A stretch of 64,000 nucleotides of DNA from Amaricoccus sp047275745 (GCF_047275745.1 NZ_JBKQWU010000003.1:178561-242560); one strand, 5' to 3'; shown: positions 50,245-59,972, counted from the first letter of the stretch. The notes: generated from the letters alone by a model not told the origin. Numbers and translations: made by a program.

Positions 50245-51918
50245 TCAGTAGCCGCTGGCCCAGTTGGGCATCACGACGCCGACTTGCGTGGCGTAATCGT
50301 CCCACCGGGAAACGAGGGCCGAGAGGGTGTCGGGGTGCGCCGCGGCGAGGTCGTTGGTCTCGCCGAGGTCGTCGGTCAGGTTGAAGAGCTGCCAGGCGCC
50401 GGTGCCGTAGGGCTCCGACATGCGAAGGGCCTTCCAGGCGCCGTCGCGGACGTAGGACTTGCCGAGGATCTCGCCCGCGTCGGTAGCCGGGCTTTCGTCG
50501 GCCGTGTCCGCGGCGAGTGAGCCGAGCAGCGACGTGCCCTGCATCGTCTCGACGGGACGACCGTTGAAGCTGCCGTCCGGCATCGCCACCCCTGCGAGTT
50601 CAAGCAGCGTCGGCGCGATGTCGTTGACCGAGGTGTAGCGGTCCGAGATGCGTCCCGCCTCGATGCCCTCGAAGCTGAGGAAGGCGGGCACGCGGGTTCC
50701 ACCCTCGGTCGGGAAGCCCTTGAAGAGCGAGAGCGCGGGCGAGGCGGCGCGGGCCCAGCCCGGGCCGTAGAGGACATAGGAACGCTCCGCCCCCATGTTC
50801 TCGTAGGAAAAGTCGTGCCGCTCCTCGACGTTGCGCCGGATCTCGGGGAAGAGGTCGCGCGGCCAGGTCTCGTCGAGGTCGTGGCCTTCCGGCCCGTTGT
50901 CGGAGAGGAACACGATCACCGTGTCGTCAAGCTCGCCCGACGCTTCGAGCGCGTCGATCAGCCGGCCGGTATTGGCGTCCATCTCGTCGACCATCGCCGC
51001 GTAGATCTCCATGGCGCGGCTCTGCGTCTTGCGCTCCGCTTCGGGGAGCTCGGCCCAGGGCACGTATTTCAGCGGCGGGCGTCCGCCGGTCGCCGTCTCC
51101 GGCACGATGCCGAGGCGCTTCTGCCGGTCGAGCCGCTCGGCGAAGAGCGCGTCGTAGCCGGCGTCGTAGCGGCCGCGGTATTTCTCGATCGTGGCGGCGG
51201 GCGCCTGCAGCGGCCAGTGCGGCGCCGTGAAGGCGAGATAGGCGAAGAACGGGCGGTCGCCATCGGCTTCGCCGATGTAGTCGATCATCCGGTCGACGAA
51301 GAACTGCGAGGAGTAGTCGAATTCGGCGGGCAGTTCGGTGAGCGTCCGGTCGTCTTCCATGTAGGGCGCCTTGCCCTCGGGATCGGGGCTGTAGGCGGGG
51401 CGCATGTCGGCGAAATGGCTCGCACCCCCGGAGAGCATGGCGAAGGAGCGGTCGAAGCCGCGCTCGAAGGGCCGCGAGCCCTCGACCGCGCCGAGATGCC
51501 ACTTGCCGGTCATGAAGGTGTCGTAGCCGGCCTCGCCCAGCACCGAGGCGATGGTGACGACGCGGTCGTTCAGGCGGCCTTCGTAACCGGGCTGTCCTTC
51601 CTGGTTCGGCGCCATCTCCTCGGCCATGTTGCCAAGGCCTGCGAGGTGGTTGTCGACTCCGGTGAGCAGCATCGCCCGGGTCGGCGAGCAGACCGCCGAG
51701 GCGTGGAAGTTGGTCAGCCGCGCGCCTCCTTCGGCGATCCGGTCGAGGTTCGGCGTCGGGATCTCGCCGCCGAAGCTTCCGAGATCGGCCATTCCCATGT
51801 CGTCGGCGACGATGAGCAGGATGTTCGGGCGGTCGCCTTGGGCCTGCGCGGCGGCGGCAAGGCCGAGGGTCGCGAGGGCGGTTCCAAGGGTGAGGCGGAG
51901 TTTGGCGGAAAGGGTCAT
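50245..51918 (-). CDS. Arylsulfatase, periplasmic
   Basis: A 557-residue type I sulfatase. A clear signal peptide ends at AQA near residue 27. The sulfatase signature CSPTRAMLLTG has C77, the cysteine converted to formylglycine; DNLL-type metal residues in IVADDMG and the SDNGPE motif are present. It removes sulfate from an aryl or similar ester in the periplasm; a formylglycine-generating enzyme is not in the window. The ATG at 51918 is used; the very long frame extending to 53829 is an accident of high GC. It lies in an operon with an APC permease, implying that the desulfated product is imported. Confidence 0.92.
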   Translation of the reverse strand: MTLSAKLRLTLGTALATLGLAAAAQAQGDRPNILLIVADDMGMADLGSFGGEIPTPNLDRIAEGGARLTNFHASAVCSPTRAMLLTGVDNHLAGLGNMAEEMAPNQEGQPGYEGRLNDRVVTIASVLGEAGYDTFMTGKWHLGAVEGSRPFERGFDRSFAMLSGGASHFADMRPAYSPDPEGKAPYMEDDRTLTELPAEFDYSSQFFVDRMIDYIGEADGDRPFFAYLAFTAPHWPLQAPAATIEKYRGRYDAGYDALFAERLDRQKRLGIVPETATGGRPPLKYVPWAELPEAERKTQSRAMEIYAAMVDEMDANTGRLIDALEASGELDDTVIVFLSDNGPEGHDLDETWPRDLFPEIRRNVEERHDFSYENMGAERSYVLYGPGWARAASPALSLFKGFPTEGGTRVPAFLSFEGIEAGRISDRYTSVNDIAPTLLELAGVAMPDGSFNGRPVETMQGTSLLGSLAADTADESPATDAGEILGKSYVRDGAWKALRMSEPYGTGAWQLFNLTDDLGETNDLAAAHPDTLSALVSRWDDYATQVGVVMPNWASGY

Positions 51919-51959
51919 CGGGGTCTCCCTGGGCGTTGGGTCGAGCTGGCGGCTGCCGG

Positions 51960-53411
51960 TCAGACCTCGGTGATGGCCTGGCCAAGGGCGGCGTAGAGCC
52001 CCGGCCGGCGGTTGCGAAGGAAGAGGGCGAAGAGGGCACCGGCCGCGCCGGTCGCGGCGACGATCCAGGGGAAGGACCAGACCACCGGGCTGTCGGAGCC
52101 GGCGAGGAGCGGCAGATTGCGGATCACCAGCCCAAGTCCGATCCCGAGGCCGAGGACGGCGACGCTGGGCGCCACGACGCGGGTCCAGATGCCGAGACCA
52201 TGCGGCTGGCGGCGGAAATAGGCGATGATCGCGACCGAGACGAGGATCTGGACCGAGAGGACACCGATCACCGCGACCGCCGAGGTCCAGGCGAAGACGA
52301 CCGCGTAGGGGTCGAGGCCGGAGAGGACGAAGGCGACGAGGAGCAGCGCGGCGATCACACCCTGGACCCGGCCGGCGACATGGGGCGAGCCATGCCGGTG
52401 GTGCACCACGCTCAGCGTCCGGGGCAGCAGCCCCTCGCGGCCCAGCGCGAAGAAGTAGCGGTTGATCGTGTTGTGGAACGAGAGCGCCGAGGCGAAGAGG
52501 CTGACCATGAGCAGGAGTTCCATCGCCGTGACCGACCAGGGTCCGAGAACATCGGCCGCCGCGACGAAGAAGAAGGTCTCGAGCCCGGCCTGGGCCGCCG
52601 CCTGGGCGCCGGAAGCTCCGTAATACTGGGTGATCGACCAGGTGGAGAAGGCGTAGAAGCCGGCGATGAGCGCGACGGCGGCGTAGGTGGCGCGCGGGAT
52701 GGTGCGTTTCGGGTTCTCGGCTTCCTCGGAGAAGATCGCGGTCGCTTCGAAGCCCATGAAGGAGCCGATCACGAAGACGAGCGCGGCGCCGAGGCCGGGG
52801 GCGAAGACCGTCGTCGGGGCGAAGGAGGTGACGCTGATCCCCTCGGGGCCGCCGCCGCGGAGCAGGATGCCGACATCGAGCAGCGCGAGGATCGCGACTT
52901 CCGCCAGCATGCAGATGCCGAGGAGCTTGCCCGAGAAGGCGATGTTGCGCGCGCCGCAGAGGCCGACCACGACCATCAGCCCGAGAACGGCCGTCCACCA
53001 GGGAATGTCGAGGCCGAGCTTGGCGAGCGCGGCGGAGAAGAAGATGCCGAAGAGCGAGTAGACCGCGAGTTGGATCGCCTTGTAGGTGAGGATCGCGACT
53101 GCGGCGGCGGCGACGCCGGCGGGCCGCCCGAGGCCCTTGGAGATATAGGTGTAGAAGCCGCCGGCCGAACCTGCGAACCGGCTCATGGCAGTGAAGCCGA
53201 CCGAGAACAGCAGATAGAGCAGGCCGGCGAGCACGTAGACGCCGGGGACGCCGGCGCCGTTGCCGAAGGCGAAGGCGGCGGGGGATGCGCCGACGACCGA
53301 GGCGAGCGGCGCCGCCGCGGCGACGACGAAGAAGACGATATGGACGGTGCCGATGGAGTTCCGGGCGAGTTGCCCTCCCTGGCCTGCCGTTTGATGAGCG
53401 ACGTCGTTCAT
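51960..53411 (-). CDS. APC family amino acid/amine permease
   Basis: A 483-residue transporter of the amino acid-polyamine-organocation superfamily with about 12 helices; the first helix region (SIGTVHIVFFVVAAAAPLASVVG) and the GSAGGFYTYISKGLG tract are typical. The ATG at 53411 is preceded by GGGAGACCCTCCCG on the minus strand. It is the first gene of the minus-strand operon that ends with the aldehyde dehydrogenase at 44172, and is divergent from an AraC regulator. An amine or aromatic amino acid substrate fits the amine oxidase two genes downstream. Confidence 0.88.
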   Translation of the reverse strand: MNDVAHQTAGQGGQLARNSIGTVHIVFFVVAAAAPLASVVGASPAAFAFGNGAGVPGVYVLAGLLYLLFSVGFTAMSRFAGSAGGFYTYISKGLGRPAGVAAAAVAILTYKAIQLAVYSLFGIFFSAALAKLGLDIPWWTAVLGLMVVVGLCGARNIAFSGKLLGICMLAEVAILALLDVGILLRGGGPEGISVTSFAPTTVFAPGLGAALVFVIGSFMGFEATAIFSEEAENPKRTIPRATYAAVALIAGFYAFSTWSITQYYGASGAQAAAQAGLETFFFVAAADVLGPWSVTAMELLLMVSLFASALSFHNTINRYFFALGREGLLPRTLSVVHHRHGSPHVAGRVQGVIAALLLVAFVLSGLDPYAVVFAWTSAVAVIGVLSVQILVSVAIIAYFRRQPHGLGIWTRVVAPSVAVLGLGIGLGLVIRNLPLLAGSDSPVVWSFPWIVAATGAAGALFALFLRNRRPGLYAALGQAITEV

Positions 53412-53550
53412 CGGGAGGGTCTCCCATTTTTGAGCGCGATGTGCGCGTTTCACTTGCTTGCTTTCCTTGAGACCGACCATACGTGCATGGCGGGGTTGCA
53501 CGAATTGCAGGACGCGCCAGTGATTCGATAGTTTGCGCCACGGAGGCGAA
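53412..53550. promoter_or_regulatory. Divergent control region between APC permease and AraC genes
   Basis: The near-palindrome CCAT-ACGTGC-ATGG (53477-53490) lies in the middle of this 139-bp region, followed by a direct repeat TTGCA (53496-53500 and 53505-53509). A weak promoter for the AraC gene could use TTGCAG (53505-53510) and GATAGT (53527-53532) with 16-bp spacing. These are plausible AraC-type operator sites judged by position only. Confidence 0.3.
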
Positions 53551-54594
53551 ATGCCCGAAATCGAGAGATCCGGCACGATCACGAGGCCCGGCACGCGCGT
53601 GGCGCTCATCCGGGTATCCTCGCTCGGGCCGGTGATCGATGCCCTGGACCGGCGCGGTTCCAAGGCCGACGCGCTGATGGCGCGGCACCTGATGAACCGG
53701 GGGCAACTCGCGGACCCCTATTTCGAGATCCCGCTCGCGAGATACGTGGCCATTCTCGAGGAGGCCGCGCAGCTCGAAGGCGACGAATTCTTCGGCGCGA
53801 GGGTCGGCGGAGCGTTCCGCCCGGCGCATCTCGGGCCCGTGGGGCTGCTCTTCGGATCATCGGCGACGTTGCGGCGGGGTCTGGAGCGGCTGGCCCGCTG
53901 GCTGAATGCCTGGCAGGCCGGCACGGCGATGCGGGTCCGCGAGGAAGACGGCGCGCTCGTCTGGAGCTACCGGCTCGACGCGGAGTTCTGGCCGCGGCGG
54001 CAGGATACGGAATACACCCTCGCGGCGACGATCGCGCTGGCGCGCGAGGCCTTCGGCTCCGCTGGCCGCCCGCTGGAGATCCACATCGAACACGGCGAGC
54101 CGCCCGACAGCGCCCCCCTCACCCGCATCCTCGGGTCGCGGCCCGAGTTCGGGCAGCCCGGAAACCGGCTGATCTTCGATCTCGATGAAGCGAACCGGCC
54201 GCGCCGGAAGGAGGACCGCGACCTGATGTCGATCCTGGAGCGGCATGTCGCGGATCTCTGCCAGCCGGCGGAAGGGCTCGACGGGCTGGTCGGCAAGGTC
54301 CGGACGCTGGTGCTCATGCATCTCGGCCAGCGGGCGATCACGCTGCCGGTGATGGCGTCGGAACTGCGCGTGTCGCAGCGCACCCTGCAGCGGAGGCTCG
54401 CCGCCGAGGGCACCTCGCTCCGCGATCTGGTGCGCGAATGCCGCCTCGAACTCGGGCGACTGCGGCTCCGCGACGGCCGCGCGAGCACGGAGGAGATCGC
54501 ACGCGGCCTCGGCTATGCCGACAACACCGCCTTCTGGCGCGCCTTCAAGACGGGAACCGGCGAGACGCCTTCGGAATACCGGCGCAAGCGATAG
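53551..54594 (+). CDS. AraC family transcriptional regulator
   Basis: A 347-residue regulator. The N-terminal ~200 residues resemble the Arabinose_bd/OruR-type ligand domain (FFGARVGGAFRPAHLGPVG), and the C-terminal ~100 residues carry two helix-turn-helix units (LRVSQRTLQRRLAAEG and EEIARGLGYADNTAFWRAFK). The ATG at 53551 follows CGGAGGCGAA. It stands divergent to the APC-sulfatase-oxidase operon and is the obvious candidate activator for it; the inducer is unknown. Confidence 0.9.
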   Translation: MPEIERSGTITRPGTRVALIRVSSLGPVIDALDRRGSKADALMARHLMNRGQLADPYFEIPLARYVAILEEAAQLEGDEFFGARVGGAFRPAHLGPVGLLFGSSATLRRGLERLARWLNAWQAGTAMRVREEDGALVWSYRLDAEFWPRRQDTEYTLAATIALAREAFGSAGRPLEIHIEHGEPPDSAPLTRILGSRPEFGQPGNRLIFDLDEANRPRRKEDRDLMSILERHVADLCQPAEGLDGLVGKVRTLVLMHLGQRAITLPVMASELRVSQRTLQRRLAAEGTSLRDLVRECRLELGRLRLRDGRASTEEIARGLGYADNTAFWRAFKTGTGETPSEYRRKR

Positions 54595-54857
54595 CGGCGC
54601 GCGGCGGTCGCGGCCGGCCGATCGGGCCGCCGGAGTTCCGGTGCCGGTTCGACGGGTCCGGACTCGTGGCGGAGCGCGTCGGCGATGCCGGCGACCTCGG
54701 CGAGTTCGAGCGCCATCGCGACGATGAGGCCATCCTCGGAACCGAGCGCGCGACGACTTCGGCAACCTGACAGGGAGCGCCATGAAGGCGGTTTGCCAGC
54801 TTGGCGCATCCTGTGCGACTATCGCCGCGCGGCCGACATACGCGGGGGAGGACGCAG

Positions 54858-55874
54858 GTGGCCAGGCGGTACATTCAGGCGCAGAGCTTGACGGGGCTGA
54901 GCGAGGTCGCGGCGCAATTCGGGGAAGACGCATCGGCGGCGCTGAAGAGTTTCGGCATGAGTCCGAGGTTGCTGCGTGAACGCGACGTACAGATCGATTT
55001 CTTCCAGTACTGCCAGCTTCTGGAACATTGCGCCGAACGCTGGAACTTGCCGGATCTCGCCTTTCGCATGGCCCCTTTCCAGCATCTGGAAATACTTGGC
55101 CCGGTGGCGCTGGTCACCAGAATGGAGCGAAACCTCCGTGACGCGCTCCGGGCGATCCTGCGCAATCTGCTCATCTATACCAATAATCTGATCGCCGCCT
55201 TGGAGGAACAGGACGATACGGCCGCGATCGTCCTGTCGGTTCAGACCGGAGACACCGTGATCCGGCAGTACAGGTTCCTCGCGCTCGCGGTTACCAAGAA
55301 CGTTCTGGAGCAGGCCGCGGGTTCTCCGATCCGGTTCGTCGAGGCGAGCTTCAGCGAAGTCGCCGAGGGCAAGATCCGGACGGCCGAGGCGTGGTTCGGC
55401 TGTCCCGTACGTTTCGGCGCCGCGCGCACCGCGCTCTACTTCGACCGCGCCGTGCTGGACCGCGAACTCGAGAAGCAGGATACCGCGTATCATTCGATCA
55501 TTCGCCGCTTTCTGTCCACGACACGCGATGAGGCCGGTCTCAGCGTCTCCGATGGGGCCCGCGACGAGATCGCGCGACAGATGGAGCTTTCGGAATGCAC
55601 GCTGGAAAGTGTCGCCCGCGCGATGCGGATGGAACCGCGTGGCCTGCAGCGCCGGCTGAAGGCCGAGGGCACGTCATTTCGTGAACTGGTCGACAACTGG
55701 CGGCGAGACCGGGCCATGTCGCTGGTGACGATGACCCGGATACCGTTGTCGGATGTGGCGGACGCCCTGGGCTACGCGCATCAGGCGGTGTTCACGCGGG
55801 CGTTTTCCCGCTGGCATGGCATCACGCCGCTCGCCTGCCGTCAGCGGGCGATGGGCGTGGAAGGGCGTCCGTGA
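54858..55874 (+). CDS. AraC family transcriptional regulator
   Basis: A 338-residue regulator with an N-terminal Arabinose_bd-type ligand domain (MAPFQHLEILGPVALVT region) and a C-terminal double helix-turn-helix (MRMEPRGLQRRLKAEG; VADALGYAHQAVFTRAF). The start is GTG at 54858 with GGGAGG about 7 bases upstream; an ATG at 54960 would truncate the domain, and an upstream ATG lacks homology. Distinct from the AraC gene at 53551. It probably controls the convergent SDR/GMC/aldehyde dehydrogenase genes, with which it is end to end (3-bp gap to the SDR stop). Confidence 0.88.
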   Translation: MARRYIQAQSLTGLSEVAAQFGEDASAALKSFGMSPRLLRERDVQIDFFQYCQLLEHCAERWNLPDLAFRMAPFQHLEILGPVALVTRMERNLRDALRAILRNLLIYTNNLIAALEEQDDTAAIVLSVQTGDTVIRQYRFLALAVTKNVLEQAAGSPIRFVEASFSEVAEGKIRTAEAWFGCPVRFGAARTALYFDRAVLDRELEKQDTAYHSIIRRFLSTTRDEAGLSVSDGARDEIARQMELSECTLESVARAMRMEPRGLQRRLKAEGTSFRELVDNWRRDRAMSLVTMTRIPLSDVADALGYAHQAVFTRAFSRWHGITPLACRQRAMGVEGRP

Positions 55875-55877
55875 TCG

Positions 55878-56720
55878 CTACCGGCTGGCCATTTCGACCG
55901 GACGCGGACCTTCATACGCCTTGGCGATCGCCCGGTCGCCGGCCCGACGCAGCAGTCCCGGCGCGAGCCGCGCCATCTTGACCGCCGCGCGCGCCATGCC
56001 GGTCGGAACGATCTCGTAGCGGTCGGTCGCGAGGCCCTTCACGACATCGGACACGATGGCGCCCAGCGTCGCCTTCGGGATCGTCCGCACATGAGCGCGA
56101 TTCTCGGGCGTGCGGCTCTTGTCGAGGTCGACGACCATGGGGCTGTCGAATTCGGCCGGGCACACAAGCTGGACCGTGATGCCCATCGGCTCCAGTTCGA
56201 AGCGCAGGCAGGACGTCAGCCCGACCAGCGCATGTTTCGAGGCGCAATAGGAGGTGTAGCCGAAGGCGCCGACCAGGCCGGCGATCGAAGCCACGTTGAT
56301 CAGCCGGCCCTTCGAGTTCCGCAGATGCGGCAGGGCGGCACGGGTGGCGTTCAGCACGCCGAAGTAGTTGATCTCCATCACCTGACGGAAGTCGTTCGAG
56401 GTCAGCTCCTGGAAATGGCCCTCGCGCAGGATGCCGGCGTTGTTGATGAGCGCGTCGATGCCGCCCTGGCCTTCGGCGGCGGCGTTCATCGCCTCAGCCG
56501 AGGCCCGTTCGTCGGTCACGTCCACCGAATGCGTGCCGACGACGGAGCCGGGATGCGCCGCGTTGATCTCGGCCGCGGCCCTCGCCAGCTTCTCCGCGTT
56601 GCGCGCCATCAGCGTCAGCCGCGCGCCTTCGCCTGCCAGAGCCTTCGCCAGCGCGAGGCCGAGCCCTGAATTGCCGCCGGTAACGACGACGTGCCTGTTC
56701 CTGAAGCTCAGCTTGTTCAT
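55878..56720 (-). CDS. SDR family oxidoreductase (3-ketosphinganine reductase-like)
   Basis: A 280-residue classical/extended short-chain dehydrogenase. NAD(P)-binding TGGNSGLGLA, NNAG, catalytic serine in NVASIAG, and Y-C-A-S-K are intact. The overall pattern resembles KDSR/3-ketodihydrosphingosine reductases, but substrate cannot be fixed. The ATG at 56720 has GAGG eight bases upstream. It lies 90 bases downstream of the GMC gene on the same strand and probably belongs to that alcohol-oxidation operon. Confidence 0.85.
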   Translation of the reverse strand: MNKLSFRNRHVVVTGGNSGLGLALAKALAGEGARLTLMARNAEKLARAAAEINAAHPGSVVGTHSVDVTDERASAEAMNAAAEGQGGIDALINNAGILREGHFQELTSNDFRQVMEINYFGVLNATRAALPHLRNSKGRLINVASIAGLVGAFGYTSYCASKHALVGLTSCLRFELEPMGITVQLVCPAEFDSPMVVDLDKSRTPENRAHVRTIPKATLGAIVSDVVKGLATDRYEIVPTGMARAAVKMARLAPGLLRRAGDRAIAKAYEGPRPVEMASR

Positions 56721-56810
56721 GAGATGATCCTCCGATGTTCGTGCTTCCTTGATTGGTCCGCGTCGCGCGGGAGGTGGCGGCACCCCTGCGCGCCCGCGGT
56801 GCCGCCTCGA

Positions 56811-58445
56811 TCAGGGCGCGGCCACTTCGCGAGGGGCCGCCTCCCGCAGGGCGGCGAAGCGCTCGGCCATCGCGGTGATCGTCAGGCTGGGATTGACGCC
56901 GATATTCGCCGGGATGCTCGAGCCGTCCACGACATAGAGGCCCGGCGCGCCATGCACCTCGTGATTGGAATCGATCACGGAGTTCCCGGCGGAATCGCCC
57001 ATGGGGCAGCCGCTCAGGATGTGGGCGGTGGTCGTGGTGCCCGCGAGAGATTCCGTGAGGAAGTTCATCGGCTGGCCACCCGATGCCCTGGCGAATTCGC
57101 GCGCGACCTCGTTCGCGGGCGGCAGGTAGCTGGGCAGGCCCGCGCCGGGCAGTTCGTCCGAGCACAGCATCGGCTTGAAGGGCGAGAACCAGCGCTTGCG
57201 ATAGCGCAGCTTCACCGCGTTGTCGTGATCCTGCATCACGGTAAAGACGGTGATGCGTTCCTCCCAGTTCTTCGCGAAGAGGTTTCCGAGCATGAGGCGC
57301 GGATTGGTGACCATTCTCCACAGCGTTTTCAGCGCGCGTCGGCCGGGCCTGTGGCCGTCGACCAGCGGTCCCATGTAGGACTTCATGAAGCGGTAGCCGC
57401 GGTCGAAGCGGTTCTGGGTGATATGGGTGTGCTTGTCGGGGTAGAAGTCGCTGGAGATCGCGGTGCCGTCGACCATGTTCTGGCCCTTGGGATGCAGCAC
57501 GGCGGTCAGCGCCTCGGAATTCGTCCGCACCACGCCACCCAGCGTCTCCGAGATCCCCGGCAGCGTGCCGAAGTGATCGCGGTTGCGGAACAGCAGATCC
57601 ACCGTTCCGACCACGCCCGCGGCGGCGATCACCCTTCTGGCCGTGATCGTGTCGAGCGCGCGACCGCGGACGGGATCGACGAAACCGACGCGATACCCTC
57701 CGCCCGGAAGCGGCTCGATCCTGTCGGCCTTGCGGTCGGGCATGATCTTCGCGCCCTTCCTCTCCGCCAGATAGAGATAGTTCTGGTAGAGCGCGTTCTT
57801 CGCGCCGGTGGGGCACCCGGTCAGGCAGCCGCCGCAGAAACTGCATCCGACGCGCTTCGGGCCTTCTCCGCCGAAATAGGGGTCGTCGACCTCCTTGTCG
57901 GGGTCGCCGAAGAACACGGCGTTGGGCACCGGGCCGTAGGTGTCCTCGGCGCCCATGGCGCGGGCGGCCTGGCGCAGGTATTCGTCCTGCCGGGTCAGAT
58001 GCGGGTTGACCGAGACGCCCAGCATCCGCCGCGCGGTCCTGAGGTGCGGCGCGAGCTCGCCGCGCAGGTCGATCCCGAGGCGCTTGACCTGGGGATCGTC
58101 GTAGAACTCGTCCTTGGGCGGCAGCATGACCGCGCCCCAGACGAGACTGCCCCCGCCGACGCCGACACCGCCGACCACGTTCACATGCCTGAACATGTGC
58201 TGCGCGAAGTATCCGCGCAGTCCGAGGGCGGGCATCCAGATGAGCTTGAACATGCTCTTCTTCGCGGCCTTGATGTCGTCCGTGCCGATCCTGCGGCCCT
58301 GTTCGGCCACCGCGACGCGCCAGCCCTTCTCGCTGAGGCGCAGCGCCGAGACCGAGCCACCAAAGCCGCTGCCGATGATGAGATAGTCGTAGTCGTGGCT
58401 GGCGCCCGCGGCGGGGACTTCCAGGGCTTTGTCATTCGTGGTCAT
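56811..58445 (-). CDS. GMC family oxidoreductase with ferredoxin-like cysteine motif
   Basis: A 544-residue flavoenzyme. The FAD motif GSGFGGSVSALRLSEKGW is at residues 25-42, and the C-terminal signature DGSSIPANIGVNPSLTITAMAER is typical of cholesterol-oxidase-type GMC proteins (as in mycobacterial ChoD). Residues C201-S-F-C204-G-G-C207-L-T-G-C211-P form a CxxCxxCxxxCP pattern identical to a 4Fe-4S ligand set. The enzyme may thus pass electrons through an iron-sulfur cluster rather than to oxygen. Its neighbours (ALDH, SDR) fit oxidation of a primary or secondary alcohol. Confidence 0.88.
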   Translation of the reverse strand: MTTNDKALEVPAAGASHDYDYLIIGSGFGGSVSALRLSEKGWRVAVAEQGRRIGTDDIKAAKKSMFKLIWMPALGLRGYFAQHMFRHVNVVGGVGVGGGSLVWGAVMLPPKDEFYDDPQVKRLGIDLRGELAPHLRTARRMLGVSVNPHLTRQDEYLRQAARAMGAEDTYGPVPNAVFFGDPDKEVDDPYFGGEGPKRVGCSFCGGCLTGCPTGAKNALYQNYLYLAERKGAKIMPDRKADRIEPLPGGGYRVGFVDPVRGRALDTITARRVIAAAGVVGTVDLLFRNRDHFGTLPGISETLGGVVRTNSEALTAVLHPKGQNMVDGTAISSDFYPDKHTHITQNRFDRGYRFMKSYMGPLVDGHRPGRRALKTLWRMVTNPRLMLGNLFAKNWEERITVFTVMQDHDNAVKLRYRKRWFSPFKPMLCSDELPGAGLPSYLPPANEVAREFARASGGQPMNFLTESLAGTTTTAHILSGCPMGDSAGNSVIDSNHEVHGAPGLYVVDGSSIPANIGVNPSLTITAMAERFAALREAAPREVAAP

Positions 58446-58541
58446 GTCTTTCCTCCCGGCCGTTTGCTCGTGGGCCCGGCCTTTCGTCTTGCGGAATTGC
58501 TGGATGAGGGTCCGGGAAGGAGAGCCCGGCCCCGGTGCCGT

Positions 58542-59972
58542 TCAGCGGCGCTTCAGGAACCTGGCGGCCGAACTCGCGAGGCCACCCCAGGGCGGGCCCA
58601 TCCGCTCGAAACCGTTGATGAAGCCCACCTTGTGAACCGAGCGCGCGTGGCTCAGCCGGCGGAAACCGTCGATGCCGTGATAGGCGCCCATGCCGCTCGG
58701 ACCGACACCGCCGAAGGGCAGCATGTCCTGACCGACGTGCAGGATGGTGCCGTTGACCGTGACCCCGCCGGAGATGGCGCCGTCGAGGAGCCGTTCCTCG
58801 GTCGCCTTGTCCTTCGTGAAGATGTACATCGCCAGCGGCCGGTCGCGGTCGCGGATATAGGTCAGCGCGTCCTCCAGCGTATCATAGGGCTTCACCAGCA
58901 GGACTGGGCCGAAGATCTCCTCGTTCATCAGCACGCCGTCCTTCGGCGCGTTGATGACCACGGTGGGGCCGATCTTGCCGGCCTGGCCCATGCCCTCGTC
59001 CTCGTGTGTCAGCACCGTCGCCCCGGCCGCGCTAGCCTCCTCGATGGCATCGACCAGCCGCCGACGGTGCCGTTCGGAGATCATCGCGGTATAGTCCGGG
59101 TTCCGGGCCACGGTCGGGAAGGACCGCTTCGCCTCTGCGATCACGGCGTGGGCGAAATCCTCGACCTTCGCGCGGGGGACCAGCGCATAATCCGGCGCGA
59201 CGCAGATCTGACCCGAGTTGGAGTACTTCCCGAAGGCGACGCTCCGCGCGGCCTGTTCCAGCGGGTAGTCCTCGGTCACGATGACCGGCGACTTGCCGCC
59301 GAGCTCCAACGTGACCGGCGTCAGGTTCTTCGCGGCCGATTCCATCACCTCGCGGCCGACGGCGGTCGAGCCGGTGAAGACCAGGTGATCGAAAGGCAGC
59401 GAGCTGAAATACCGCGCGACCTCGACGCCGCCGGTGATGACGGTCAGTTCGGCCTCGTCGAAATGCCTGGCGACCAGCGTGCGCAGCAATTCGGCGAAGC
59501 GCGGCGTGAATTCCGAGGGCTTGATCATCGCGCGGTTGCCGGCCGCCAGCGCGTCGACCAGAGGCGTCAGCGCGGTCTGCAGCGGAAAGTTCCACGGCGC
59601 GATGATGCCGATCACGCCCAGCGGCTCATGGCGGATGCGGGCCGAGGCGGGCTTGAAGGCCATGTCGACCGGACGGCGCTCGTCGCGCATCCAGCGCTTG
59701 AAGTTCCTGCGCGTGTGGCGCAGCGCGTTCAGCACGGTGACGATCTCGAAAAGCTCGGTCTCATGGTTCGAGCGGTTGCCGAAATCGGCGCCGATCGCCT
59801 CGACGAAGGCGGCGTCGTTCTCGACCAGCATCTTGCGAAGCCGGTCCAGACGGTCGCGGCGGGTCGCGTAGCTGGCGGGCGGCTCGTCGCGCGAGGCGCG
59901 GTACTGAAGATCGAACAGCCGGTGGGCCTCTTCTTCGGGATGTGCGAAGGAACTCTTGGCATTGTTCCACAT
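58542..59972 (-). CDS. Coniferyl-aldehyde-type aldehyde dehydrogenase
   Basis: A 476-residue ALDH of the short class-3-like type, as in CalB coniferyl aldehyde dehydrogenases and fatty aldehyde dehydrogenases. Catalytic glutamate lies in LELGGKSP and cysteine in SGQICVAPDY; APWNFPLQTALTPL is typical. The ATG at 59972, with GGGAGGATCAACC upstream, begins the homologous part; a longer upstream frame has no homology. It is followed by the GMC oxidoreductase gene after a 96-base gap, forming an alcohol-aldehyde-acid pair. Confidence 0.9.
   Translation of the reverse strand: MWNNAKSSFAHPEEEAHRLFDLQYRASRDEPPASYATRRDRLDRLRKMLVENDAAFVEAIGADFGNRSNHETELFEIVTVLNALRHTRRNFKRWMRDERRPVDMAFKPASARIRHEPLGVIGIIAPWNFPLQTALTPLVDALAAGNRAMIKPSEFTPRFAELLRTLVARHFDEAELTVITGGVEVARYFSSLPFDHLVFTGSTAVGREVMESAAKNLTPVTLELGGKSPVIVTEDYPLEQAARSVAFGKYSNSGQICVAPDYALVPRAKVEDFAHAVIAEAKRSFPTVARNPDYTAMISERHRRRLVDAIEEASAAGATVLTHEDEGMGQAGKIGPTVVINAPKDGVLMNEEIFGPVLLVKPYDTLEDALTYIRDRDRPLAMYIFTKDKATEERLLDGAISGGVTVNGTILHVGQDMLPFGGVGPSGMGAYHGIDGFRRLSHARSVHKVGFINGFERMGPPWGGLASSAARFLKRR

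Noticed and set aside
50245..53829. A single ~1194-residue open frame on the minus strand
   Set aside because: Only the part from 51918 down is the sulfatase; the rest is a non-homologous, Arg-rich frame overlapping the true permease gene, produced by high GC.
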